Of a DNA stretch of 32,925 nucleotides, positions 22,972 to 31,016 are shown piece after piece (the stretch's first letter is position 1; every line of letters begins with the position of its first letter). Under the pieces are notes generated by a model. It was not told the DNA's origin. It saw only the letters and a list, made by a program, of their open reading frames with translations, and did no database searches. The DNA is taken from contig JAGVTM010000017.1 of the NCBI GenBank assembly GCA_019136785.1, positions 1 through 32,925 of the forward strand. Direction: 5' to 3'. Both the position numbers and the translations under genes were made by a program. This DNA comes from Chloroflexota bacterium (GTDB lineage Bacteria > Chloroflexota > Anaerolineae > Promineifilales > Promineifilaceae).

Positions 22972-24846
22972 TCACCGCCCACCGCCAGCGCAGGCGCAGG
23001 CGCAGGCGCAGCCGGCGCAGGCGCAGGCGCAGCTACCGCCGCCGCTTCTGCCGCCGCTGCCGCCAGAACTGGAAGCCATAGCCTTAAACACGTCGCCCGT
23101 TACCTTGTCCACGCCGCTGAGGTTGATATAGCCGCCGCTGCCAGGGGCTTTAACGCTGCCGGGCAAAATGGCTCCAGCCAGCGTGCCCATCGTGGTTTCC
23201 GCCCAGCCGGCAAAACCCGCGCCCACGTCCCCCAAACTGGGCACAGATGCCCCTCCAGACCCCTTGCCGCCGCCCAAAGAGACGCCGCCGCCTGACGCGG
23301 TAGGACGCACCCAATGGGGGAAGTAGGTGTAAGAGGGCCGGGCGAAAACGGTAGGATACTGATCCGACATGAGAATCCACTCCAGGTTGCGGTCTACCGT
23401 TTTCTCAAATTCGGGCAAATCGCCGATGCTTTTGGCTTCGGTGATGGCCCGATCCACAATGCGGCGGTAATAGTCGCGGGTTTCCTCCAGGTTGAACCCT
23501 TTCAGGCGGGCGGCGACAGTTTCCAGAAAGGCATTCATGGCTTTGCCGAAGTTGATTTGGGGTACGGGTTTGCCGGGGTTTTCTTCCAGCGCCTCCAGGA
23601 AGGGATGCTCGTACTTGTGCAGCACCAGCCCGGCGTCTTGCGCTGCCTGTCGCCGTGCCTGCTCTTTTTCTTTTTTGGTGGTGGGCGCGGCCTTGCCGTC
23701 GGCAGCGCGGAAGGGTTCGCTGATTTCCAGCTTCAGCGGGGAGGCTTCGACTTGCTGCACCACGCCTTTTTTGAGCAAGCCAAACAAGATGAGCGTCAGC
23801 ACTTTGTTGAGGGGCATTTCCAGCAGGGCGGCTGCTTCGGCGGCGGTCAGACCGCGTTTAATGCCGCCGCCTTCAACGCTGACGATGGGCGGCAGGTATT
23901 TGCTTTTGCGCTGCTTCAGACCGCGCTCATTGACAAAGATGAGGGCGATCAGGGGGATGAAGCTGAGCATGTGCAGGCCGGGGCTGCTTACGTAGAGGAG
24001 AATGAGGCCGCCGGTCAGCAAGAACCAGAGGCTCCAACCCGTACCGCCGGAGAAGCGCAAGAAGAGGAAGGAGAAGAGGAGGACGCCGAGAATGCCGGCA
24101 GCCATGCGCACCCCCGGATTCCCCACAAACCAGTTAATCGCCAGGTCAAAGACCGACTGCTCAATCACGCGCTCCATCACTGATTGCGAGAAAGAGACGG
24201 CTACCCGGTTCTGACCGGTCAAACGCGCTTCGGGGAACTCCCATAGCGCCACAGCCCGCCCCTGAAACAACGCTTTCTCGGTGAAGGGCACATCCTGATA
24301 CAGAATATCGTCTGGATTCACCCCTTCAGGCAAGTGAATGGCGATTTTTATGTCCGTCGTCCCCTGCACAAACTGCCCTTCAAACCAGGTGGGCGAGATT
24401 TGCAGCGAGGCCAGTTCTTTATTGGTCACATCCTGGTAAACCAGGTCGGGGATGGTAAATTCCAGGTGGAGTATGCCTGTGCCCGATGGCGGAATGGTAA
24501 ACCGGCCCAGGTGAATCTCCACAGCCTGGCTGACAAGTTCCGACGGGCGAATGTCTGTGACCGCCACGCCGCCCACCGAGGCAGACATGTTGCCAATGTC
24601 ATAATCGGGGGTAGGCATGCCGATGTCCACAATGTCAATGACGTGCCCGCCGGCGCTGTTTTGAAAGGTGATGTCATACACAATGCGTGCGGAGGCATCG
24701 CGCTGCACAAACACCTGCATCTCTAATTCAGGCACGGCGAAAAGATAATCCTGCGCCGCAGCGGGCGTCGCCAGCAGCGCCAACATGCAGACCGCCAACA
24801 GCAACGTCAGGCGGCTGATTTTTTCAAAGCGAGTCAAGTCAAACAT
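22972..24846 (-). CDS. DUF2207-like membrane protein with alternating Cys-Ala C-terminal tail
   Basis: 624 residues. Signal sequence about 1-31. An extracytoplasmic beta-rich domain (about 32-235) resembles DUF2207. Three TM segments lie at about 247-265, 271-287 and 291-305, followed by KQRKSK, which places the rest in the cytoplasm. A winged-helix-like segment (LTAAEAAALLEMPLNKVLTLILFGLLKKGVV, 333-363) and a helical region follow. The last ~80 residues are Gly/Ser-rich and end in seven cysteines at 606, 608, 610, 613, 615, 617 and 619, alternating with Ala, then GGGR. The tail is coded by repeats of TGCGCC. It lies 34 bp downstream of two RRE/SPASM proteins, so the tail is the likely site of modification (inference). 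Stop overlaps a possible GTG start of the GNAT gene. Confidence 0.8.
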   Translation of the reverse strand: MFDLTRFEKISRLTLLLAVCMLALLATPAAAQDYLFAVPELEMQVFVQRDASARIVYDITFQNSAGGHVIDIVDIGMPTPDYDIGNMSASVGGVAVTDIRPSELVSQAVEIHLGRFTIPPSGTGILHLEFTIPDLVYQDVTNKELASLQISPTWFEGQFVQGTTDIKIAIHLPEGVNPDDILYQDVPFTEKALFQGRAVALWEFPEARLTGQNRVAVSFSQSVMERVIEQSVFDLAINWFVGNPGVRMAAGILGVLLFSFLFLRFSGGTGWSLWFLLTGGLILLYVSSPGLHMLSFIPLIALIFVNERGLKQRKSKYLPPIVSVEGGGIKRGLTAAEAAALLEMPLNKVLTLILFGLLKKGVVQQVEASPLKLEISEPFRAADGKAAPTTKKEKEQARRQAAQDAGLVLHKYEHPFLEALEENPGKPVPQINFGKAMNAFLETVAARLKGFNLEETRDYYRRIVDRAITEAKSIGDLPEFEKTVDRNLEWILMSDQYPTVFARPSYTYFPHWVRPTASGGGVSLGGGKGSGGASVPSLGDVGAGFAGWAETTMGTLAGAILPGSVKAPGSGGYINLSGVDKVTGDVFKAMASSSGGSGGRSGGGSCACACAGCACACACAGGGR

Positions 24847-24880
24847 AGCTTCCTACCTTCTGCCTTCTTCCTTCTGCCCT

Positions 24881-26170
24881 CTATCTTCCGCCCTTTGTCG
24901 CCCAACCAGCCGGTTCGGCGGGACAGTCGGCAGCGCAAATAGCCAGACCAGGGCACATCTGGCAGCGGGTGGGGGCTTCCACGCGCCCCCGATAGCGGCG
25001 AAAGGCGGCATGATCCCAGATGGCTTCCCAGGAGTTCTGCAGGAGATTGCCGGCATTGGTCGCGGGGCCTCGTGCCGGCATCACCGATCCATCCGCCTCA
25101 ATCCGTACCGCCACATCCCCGGCGCAGCGCGGCCCCTGCTGCACCTGCTGCGCCAGCGTCAGACTCGGATCGCGCTGCACAGGCGGCAGCCACAGATAAG
25201 CCACGCGCGCTTCCTCCGCCTCCTCTTCCACCAGCGCCGCCACCTGGCGCATGGCGGGCGCAGGGATAGCCCCATCTTGCTCATCCGCGGCAGCAGCCAC
25301 GGCAAAGAAAGAGACGTTCGTCACATGCAGCGCCAGCAAGGCATTCAGCGTGGCTTCCAGATGATTAATCGTCGCTGTTACCAGCGGCGTCAGTCCCACA
25401 TCTGCCATTTCTAACATCTGCGTGCGGCGGAAAAGCGTCTCCGCCGCGGCATGGTCGCCGCTGCCCAGCAGCGCGTCGTGAACGGCGGCATCCGCCGAGG
25501 CATAGAACACGGTGACGTGATCCAACCCCGCCAGGGCCAGATCGTCCAACAAGCCGCCCGCCGCCATGTCGCTGGCGCGCCCGCTGACGCCGCAGATCAG
25601 ACCCAGGTCTTCGGCGCGTTCCACAGCGCGCGTCAGGTGCAGCGGGTTGGGGTTGGCGGGGAGTAGAATTGTCACGTGGGGGATACCCACGTCCCACAGA
25701 CGGGACAAAATGGGCATCATCTGTTCAGGTGCAGCCAACGGTAAGCTGGCTTCCAGGGGAGCCATCAGGGATGTTTTTCCAGGCAGGACAGCGGCATCCT
25801 CCAGGTTAAAGACCGGGTAGCGGTCGTCCGGCTGCGCCAGGTCGCGCAGCAGCAGCTTGACCTGAGCCAGATCGTGTTCCAGGCGCGCCGCCGGGCTGTC
25901 CTGAAAGCGGTCTTGTAAATCGTGCAAAATGTCCCGCTCAGACTGATCCGCCAGCAGCCCCCTGGCAATAACTACGCCCACAGGCGAAAGGCGGGCAGCA
26001 GCAGCAGCGTTGGCGATGAGCATCCCGCTGCCGTCGGGTTCAACGCGCAAATGCAGGCGCGTGATTTGCCCGTCCGCCTCGCGCACGGTGTGGTAGAGTC
26101 CCGGCGGGACGGGCGCGGGCGGTTGTGGGCGGCGCAGGGTAAAAATTTTGTCTAGCAAGCCTGTCGTCAT
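24881..26170 (-). CDS. Degenerate radical SAM/SPASM paralogue with RRE-like N-terminus
   Basis: 429 residues. It parallels the enzyme at 26219. Residues 38-112 are a PqqD-like (RRE-like) domain: LHLRVEPDGSGMLIAN...ARLSPVGVVIARGLL...ILHDLQDRF...LEHDLAQVKLLLRDL. Residues 130-345 keep the radical SAM barrel pattern (VGIPHVTILL, LTPLVTATINHLEATLNALL). The CxxxCxxC loop is absent, and the SAM-binding GGE is replaced by LLPANP. The C-terminal SPASM-like segment keeps Cys349, 403, 406, 412 and 416 (RCQMCPGLAICAADC), but lacks two cysteines found in the partner. It should not cleave SAM and may bind substrate or partner. GGAG (26179-26182) is 8 nt before ATG 26170. It ends 34 bp before the tail-protein gene. 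Confidence 0.8.
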   Translation of the reverse strand: MTTGLLDKIFTLRRPQPPAPVPPGLYHTVREADGQITRLHLRVEPDGSGMLIANAAAAARLSPVGVVIARGLLADQSERDILHDLQDRFQDSPAARLEHDLAQVKLLLRDLAQPDDRYPVFNLEDAAVLPGKTSLMAPLEASLPLAAPEQMMPILSRLWDVGIPHVTILLPANPNPLHLTRAVERAEDLGLICGVSGRASDMAAGGLLDDLALAGLDHVTVFYASADAAVHDALLGSGDHAAAETLFRRTQMLEMADVGLTPLVTATINHLEATLNALLALHVTNVSFFAVAAAADEQDGAIPAPAMRQVAALVEEEAEEARVAYLWLPPVQRDPSLTLAQQVQQGPRCAGDVAVRIEADGSVMPARGPATNAGNLLQNSWEAIWDHAAFRRYRGRVEAPTRCQMCPGLAICAADCPAEPAGWATKGGR

Positions 26171-26218
26171 AGCGTTAACTCCAGGAAAGGAAGAGGGAAG
26201 AGGGAAGAAGGTGGGTGG

Positions 26219-27895
26219 TCATTTTGGGGGAGATGTTAGGGGGATGACAGTGGGGGTGGGTGCGGCGGCGGAGAATGTCACGTGGCTGAGGGGAATGATT
26301 TTGGGCATTTCGCCGCCGGCGTCGTCGCCGCGTCCGCGCACATCGGCGCGCGTCATGTGGTCGGTGGGGATGAAGCCGGCGGTGTGCAAGCCAACCAGGT
26401 GAGAAGTGTTGGTGCCGCAGCCGCCAGTTGTACTACAGCCGCCGCTGCTGCAGCCGCTGCATCCACCGCCGTCAGCCACGCGGTTGCCGTCGCGGGCTTC
26501 GCGCTCAATGCGGCAGCCGCCGCCGCACAGGGGCAGGTCGGGGCATTCCCAACATTTTTCGGGTAAGCCTGCCCAGCGGGGGTCTTGTTCGCGGTCGCGG
26601 AAGGTGCGGAAGAGGTGGCTGTGCCAGATGGTTTCCCAGGGGTCGCGCAGGATGTTGCCGGCGCTGACGTAATAGGACTGGCAGGGCAGCACGTCTCCGT
26701 TGGGTTCGATGCACATGGAGTATTCGCCGGCGTTGCAGCGTTTTGCCCCAATTTCCAATTCAACGGGCGACATGCGGCAATATTCGGTGGGGGTGTACCA
26801 GAGGAAACGCATGCCCAGATCGGCGGCGTGGTCGCGCACGCGGATGAGGAGGGCGGGCATTTCTTCTTCAAAAATAGCGCTGGGATGGGCAAAGCCGCCG
26901 CCGCTGTAAATCATGCCGTTCATGGCAAAGGTGCGGATGCCCAGGGCGTAGAGGAAATCTATGATCTCCTCCACGTGCCCCATGTTGGCGCGCATGAGGG
27001 TGGTGTTGGTGATGACGTGGACACGGCTGTCCAGAGCGTTTTGGATGCCGCGCACGGTCTGGTGGAAGGATTTAGCCGCCATCATCTGGTCGTGGACGGC
27101 GGGACGGGAGGAGCCTAAGGTCACTTGTAGATGGTTTAGCCCGGCGTCCGCCAGGGTTTGCATGTAGGGCTGGTGGGCAATGCGCCGCCCGTTGGTGTTC
27201 AGCCCCACAATGTGCCCCAACCGGTCGGCGTAGGCGATGATGTCTGGCAAATCCGGGTGCAGCGTCGCCTCCCCGCCCGTCAAGATGAGATGGGGCACGC
27301 CCACAGCGTGCAGGCGGTCAATGACTTGAAACCAGGACTCTTTGGGCAGCGAGGGCATCTCATACCGATCCGGTTCGTTGTAACAATGGGCGCAGGCGTT
27401 GTTGCAGCCATAGGTTAGAGCCAGGTCTACTTTGTACGGGGCATGAATGGGGGTGCTGAACAGGGCGGTGTGTGGGATTTCCCCCAGAGAGCGTTCGCCC
27501 AGGGCGCAGGTGGGGCAGCCATTGTCCAGGCGGCGCAGGTTGTGCACCAGGTCGTACATTTGCCGCAGTTCGGCGTCCAGTTGGGCGCGGCTGACGCTGT
27601 GGTATTGGGCGCGCAACTGCTGCCGCGCCTGCGTCTGCGGCACGTCTTCCAGCGCCAGGTAGACCATAAGGGCGGCAGTGGGGTTGAGGTGAATGACGTC
27701 GGTGACGTCAATGAACAGGACGCCGGCGCCGTCCGCTTCCACCCGAAAGTGGAGGCGGCGGGTATCCAGGTGGTCGTGTTCGTTGCGCCGCTGCAGGCGG
27801 TAGGTGTGCAAACCGGGGGGAGGGGGAGAGAATGCCGGCATGGGCGCCAACCAACTACGGGCGCGCTGCCACAGGACGGTGGGCATGGCTACCAT
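26219..27895 (-). CDS. Radical SAM/SPASM peptide-maturation enzyme with RRE-like N-terminus and Cys-rich tail
   Basis: 558 residues. Residues 47-122 are PqqD-like (LHFRVEADGAGVLFIDVTDVIHLNPTAALMVYLAL...), an RRE that binds leader peptides in RiPP enzymes. The radical SAM core about 152-370 has the 4Fe-4S triad Cys164, Cys168, Cys171 (CNNACAHC) and GGEA at 207-210. The SPASM domain has Cys387, 395, 405, 448, 451, 457 and 461 (KCWECPDLPLCGGGC). An extra tail about 465-558 has four more cysteines (479, 482, 487, 493) in Gly/Ser sequence. SPASM enzymes make thioether or C-C links in peptides. ATG 27895 has AGGAGG at 27903-27908 and overlaps the upstream gene by 7 bp. Confidence 0.9.
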   Translation of the reverse strand: MVAMPTVLWQRARSWLAPMPAFSPPPPGLHTYRLQRRNEHDHLDTRRLHFRVEADGAGVLFIDVTDVIHLNPTAALMVYLALEDVPQTQARQQLRAQYHSVSRAQLDAELRQMYDLVHNLRRLDNGCPTCALGERSLGEIPHTALFSTPIHAPYKVDLALTYGCNNACAHCYNEPDRYEMPSLPKESWFQVIDRLHAVGVPHLILTGGEATLHPDLPDIIAYADRLGHIVGLNTNGRRIAHQPYMQTLADAGLNHLQVTLGSSRPAVHDQMMAAKSFHQTVRGIQNALDSRVHVITNTTLMRANMGHVEEIIDFLYALGIRTFAMNGMIYSGGGFAHPSAIFEEEMPALLIRVRDHAADLGMRFLWYTPTEYCRMSPVELEIGAKRCNAGEYSMCIEPNGDVLPCQSYYVSAGNILRDPWETIWHSHLFRTFRDREQDPRWAGLPEKCWECPDLPLCGGGCRIEREARDGNRVADGGGCSGCSSGGCSTTGGCGTNTSHLVGLHTAGFIPTDHMTRADVRGRGDDAGGEMPKIIPLSHVTFSAAAPTPTVIPLTSPPK

Positions 27896-28230
27896 TTGGG
27901 GGCCTCCTCGATCTGGTAACTGGTGTCACAGTAAGGGCAGTGTACAAAAATGGCCCCCGCTTTCACTTCAATGGAGTTCTTCTCCAGCGGCGCGCTGCAA
28001 TTCTGGCACTTGAGCTTTTCCAGGCTGACGTTCCCGCTCAGGTCAATTTTCTGCACGTTGGTTGTTTGCGTCACCTGTGGCTGCATGCGCGTCAGGTAAA
28101 TGACCACGCCCGCGGCCACCAACAAAACGCCGCCCACCACAAAGCGAATGACCTGCCCCTGCGCGCCAATGATAAACATCAGCCCCATAAACCCTAACAA
28201 CACAGCCACGATATAAACGACTATCTTCAT
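27889..28230 (-). CDS. Membrane-anchored zinc-ribbon protein
   Basis: 113 residues from ATG 28230 (AAAGGAG at 28240-28246, 9-nt spacing); a longer frame adds 19 non-conserved residues. Two TM segments (about 4-22 and 27-46) are followed by a cytoplasmic zinc ribbon: Cys75-x2-Cys78 (KLKCQNCSAPLE) and Cys98-x2-Cys101 (VHCPYCDTSYQ). It is the first gene of the operon and overlaps the radical SAM gene by 7 bp. It may dock the soluble enzymes at the membrane next to the Cys-tail protein (inference). Similar small zinc-ribbon membrane proteins are common and otherwise uninformative. Confidence 0.75.
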   Translation of the reverse strand: MKIVVYIVAVLLGFMGLMFIIGAQGQVIRFVVGGVLLVAAGVVIYLTRMQPQVTQTTNVQKIDLSGNVSLEKLKCQNCSAPLEKNSIEVKAGAIFVHCPYCDTSYQIEEAPKW

Positions 28231-28277
28231 CAGGGGAATCTCCTTTCTCCCGTACCGTTTGTAGCTAACAAACCCGA

Positions 28278-28309
28278 GGGTCATCATGACCCACTACAAC
28301 AAATTGTAG
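28278..28309. promoter_or_regulatory. Two palindromes at the radical SAM operon promoter
   Basis: GGGTCA-TCA-TGACCC at 28278-28292 and CTACAA-CAAA-TTGTAG at 28294-28309 are perfect short inverted repeats. The second covers the -10 element; the first lies just downstream of the predicted transcription start. They could be operator half-sites or leader hairpins. Confidence 0.5.
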
Positions 28310-28330
28310 GAAGCCCTGGCCTTTTGTCAA
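28303..28330 (-). promoter_or_regulatory. Sigma70-type promoter of the radical SAM operon
   Basis: On the minus strand: consensus -35 TTGACA at 28325-28330, 16-bp spacer, -10 TACAAT at 28303-28308. It lies 73 bp before the ATG of the first operon gene and is the best-looking promoter in the window. Confidence 0.7.
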
Positions 28331-28439
28331 TGCCTGCGTAAGGACTTTAGAAATCTGGCAGATTTTTGTAGTCTGCGTCGTCAACCTGTCATTTCGAGCG
28401 GTCTTCGGCGAGAAATTCCTCGTAAATGGCGAGTTGCGC

Positions 28440-28560
28440 GGGATTCCTCGTTTCACTCGGAATGACAACGAGCGTGAGTTGAGTGGGATTCCTCGTTTCA
28501 CTCGGAATGACAGGCGGAGCGAGTTGAGCGGGATTCCTCGTTTCACTCGGAATGGCAACG
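28440..28560. repeat. Tandem repeat, 45-bp period, ~2.7 copies
   Basis: The unit GGATTCCTCGTTTCACTCGG recurs at 28441, 28486 and 28531, with variable filler GAGTTGAG between. A degenerate relative (CATTTCGAGCG...CGAGAAATTCCTCG) precedes it at 28390-28422. On the minus strand the unit contains CATTCCGAGTGAAACGAGG, a kind of intergenic repeat common in environmental bacteria. It occupies the gap 28331-28573, which has no gene. Confidence 0.85.
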
Positions 28561-28573
28561 GGTAAGCCAGCAG

Positions 28574-30940
28574 CTAGGGGCGGGGCCAGGCGCAGTGGAC
28601 GTGGGTGCTGTGGCCGGGGTCGCCGGGGCCGAGCACTTCCGTGGCCCCCAGGTTGACGCACGTCTGCATGAAGCTGGCGTAGTAGGGATTGCTGCCGCTG
28701 ACGCCAATGCCGTTGATGATGTCCACATCGAAAGCCACGCCGACGTAGTGGCGGGAGTTGACGCTGTGGGAGCCGCCGGCAATGGAGGTGACGCGGTAGG
28801 TGTAGCTGTTTGCCAGAGCCAACATGCCTTGCAGCATGGGCACGTCCAGGTAGGTTTGCCCGCAAGGGGCGTTTTGGTAGCAGCTGTTCTGCGCCATTAA
28901 GCCGTTGGCGGTGTCCAGCATATTGTCCCAGGCGGTGGCCCCATCTTCGTTGTAGATGGGATCGGGCGGGGATGGGTGGAACGGGAGCAAGGAGATGCCG
29001 GCATGATTGATCACATTATTAGCCAATTCAGCGCGAGGAGACGTGCCCGGCTCCAGGCAAACCAGCGCCGACCAGGTGAGGGGCCCAACAATGCCGTCGG
29101 GGGACAGCCCTTTGGAGCTTTGGAAGCTGCGCACGGCGCCATCCGTGCCAGGCCCAAAGTCGCCATCAATGGTCAGGTTGTAGCCATATTTGTACACCAG
29201 GAGATGCTGCACGGCGCGCACAGCGTCGCTGTTGTACACGCCTTGCTGCACCTGGACGATGATCGCCTGCCAGGTGTTAGGCCCGACAATGCCATCTGCC
29301 GTCAAGCCGTGCGCGACCTGGAAACTGGTGACGCGGCTGGCGGTGGTGGGGCCGTAACTGCCATCAATGGTCAGGCTATAGCCGTGATGGCGCAGCAGGT
29401 ATTGGATGGCGTAGACGTTGGGCCCGCTGTTGTTGGTGGTCTGGCTGTGAATGGGCCAGCAGTTGCCGCCGGGGATGGGTGTGGGCGTGGGCGGCGGCGG
29501 GGGTGTCGGCGTGGGCGGCGGCGGGGTGCTGGTGGGGGACGGCGGCGCGGGTGGGTCGTTGCTGCAAACGAGCACCGACCAGGTTTGCGAACCAACGATG
29601 CCGTCTACGGTGAGCAGGTTGTGCGCCTGGAAGTCGCGCACGGCGCTGTCGGTGGCGGGACCAAAGACGCCGTCCAGGGTCAGGTTGTAGTTGTGGCGGT
29701 TCTTGAGCAGGAACTGCACCAGCCAGACGGGCAAGCCGGAATCGCCTTGCTGCACGGTGATGACCAGGGCGGGCCAGACGGCGGCGTCTACTATGCCGTT
29801 GACGGGCAAGCCGTTGTCAGCCTGGAACGCTTCCACGGCGGCGCGGGTGCTGGCGCGGAAGATGCCATCTACGGGAACGGTGTAGCCGTGGGCGCGCAGC
29901 AATACCTGGGCCACGGCGACGTTGAGTTGGTAGGTTCCTTGCTGGTAGGTGGGCCAACATGCCGGCAGCGGATCGGGAAAGATGACATCCTGGCTAACCG
30001 TGCTGTTGTCGTAAAAGGAAAGCAAAATGTCCTGCCAGGCCACGCCGTCATCCGCCAGCCATTTGGAATCCCACTGCCCCATGCAGTTCCCCTCCAGGCC
30101 CGCGTCCTGGCATTGGGTGTAGTAGGCGCGATAGAAGGTCTGGAAAATCTGCCCATTGCGATGAATGCGCCAGCCCCAGGTGGTGTCCACGGCGGCGTTG
30201 GTGCTTTCGTAACTGACAGCGGGGTTGTACACCTGGTCGCAGGTGCTGTCGAAAACGTCGGCGTCGCTCCACTTGCCCCCTTGATTGACCCAATACCAGC
30301 CATACGACTTGGCGGCAATGGCCCCGGCGCGCAGCGAGTCGGCGGGCCAGGAGGCGATCCACTCATTGGGCAGCACGTGCTTGACGTACTCTTTGAAGTC
30401 CACCACATCCACGTAGTAGGGGGCGTTGACGTTACAGGCGGTTTCGCCCGTAATGCGCACGCGAATGGTGGCGGGTGGGGTCACGTCCGAGGCGATGACG
30501 GGCGGATAGGCGGGCGGGGCGTCGGAATTGACCGCCAGCAGGGGGCGCTGCCAGGCTAACACCTGCGGCGGGGGCATGGTCAAAGTGACCTCCTGCGCCT
30601 GCAGCGCGGGCTCCAGGATCAGCGTATCCTGCCGCACCAGGCGCACGTTCTGGATTGTCCAGGTTCCGTAGCCGGGGGCCGTCACTACGACATCCACGGG
30701 CTGCACGGCTTCCGCCAGCAAAATCGGCGCAAAGGCAAAGCGCCCCTGAGCGTCGCTGCCGGCAGTCAGGTCAAAACGCGGCACGGACACCTGGGCTTTG
30801 GCCACGGGCAAGCCAGACTCCTGGGCAGTGACGATGCCCACCAGCCAGGCGGCGTTGGGATCGGGGACGGCAGAGGAAGCAGCCACGCGCCAGCCGAGAA
30901 AGATGAGGGCGGGCAACAAAAGGAAGAGGACTTTTTTCAT
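28574..30940 (-). CDS. SpoIID-like / peptidoglycan-binding x4 / M15 peptidase fusion, secreted
   Basis: 788 residues from ATG 30940 (GGAG at 30947-30950). Signal peptide 1-24. A carboxypeptidase-regulatory-like beta domain about 32-115. A SpoIID-like domain about 155-320 (VDVVDFKEYVKHVLPNEW.., SLRAGAIAAKSYGWYW, QVYNPAVS). Peptidoglycan-binding units at about 335-392, 395-458, 500-562 and 565-628, each with ...DGIVG...TW. A Pro/Thr linker at 461-490. A C-terminal M15 D,D-peptidase-type domain with SxHxxGxAxD (Ser729, His731, Asp738) and HVH (His780, His782) plus a possible catalytic Glu768. It should bind and cut cell-wall peptidoglycan outside the membrane. This domain combination is unusual. 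The 106 in-frame residues upstream of ATG 30940 look non-coding. Confidence 0.9.
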   Translation of the reverse strand: MKKVLFLLLPALIFLGWRVAASSAVPDPNAAWLVGIVTAQESGLPVAKAQVSVPRFDLTAGSDAQGRFAFAPILLAEAVQPVDVVVTAPGYGTWTIQNVRLVRQDTLILEPALQAQEVTLTMPPPQVLAWQRPLLAVNSDAPPAYPPVIASDVTPPATIRVRITGETACNVNAPYYVDVVDFKEYVKHVLPNEWIASWPADSLRAGAIAAKSYGWYWVNQGGKWSDADVFDSTCDQVYNPAVSYESTNAAVDTTWGWRIHRNGQIFQTFYRAYYTQCQDAGLEGNCMGQWDSKWLADDGVAWQDILLSFYDNSTVSQDVIFPDPLPACWPTYQQGTYQLNVAVAQVLLRAHGYTVPVDGIFRASTRAAVEAFQADNGLPVNGIVDAAVWPALVITVQQGDSGLPVWLVQFLLKNRHNYNLTLDGVFGPATDSAVRDFQAHNLLTVDGIVGSQTWSVLVCSNDPPAPPSPTSTPPPPTPTPPPPPTPTPIPGGNCWPIHSQTTNNSGPNVYAIQYLLRHHGYSLTIDGSYGPTTASRVTSFQVAHGLTADGIVGPNTWQAIIVQVQQGVYNSDAVRAVQHLLVYKYGYNLTIDGDFGPGTDGAVRSFQSSKGLSPDGIVGPLTWSALVCLEPGTSPRAELANNVINHAGISLLPFHPSPPDPIYNEDGATAWDNMLDTANGLMAQNSCYQNAPCGQTYLDVPMLQGMLALANSYTYRVTSIAGGSHSVNSRHYVGVAFDVDIINGIGVSGSNPYYASFMQTCVNLGATEVLGPGDPGHSTHVHCAWPRP

Positions 30941-30988
30941 GAGGTACTCCAATGTACGGGCAAAAGAGATGAAAACAAAGGCAGGTAA

Positions 30989-31016
30989 AATATAGCGGAA
31001 AGCGGGCGATTGACAA
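30989..31016 (-). promoter_or_regulatory. Promoter of the cell-wall enzyme gene
   Basis: Minus strand: -35 TTGTCA at 31011-31016, 16-bp spacer, -10 TATATT at 30989-30994, 48 bp before ATG 30940. The remainder of 31017-31118 shows only G-rich sequence. Confidence 0.55.

Noticed and set aside
28265-28558. Minus-strand frame of 97 codons over the 45-bp repeats
   Set aside because: Its peptide is only the translation of the tandem DNA repeat (RVKRGIPLNS repeated) and has no RBS.
28440-28560. Possible CRISPR array
   Set aside because: The repeats have a fixed 45-bp period with similar filler, no unique spacers, and there are no cas genes.
28976-30559. Plus-strand frame of 527 codons opposite the cell-wall enzyme
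   Set aside because: Gly/Val-rich shadow of the minus-strand gene, which has clear domains and an RBS.
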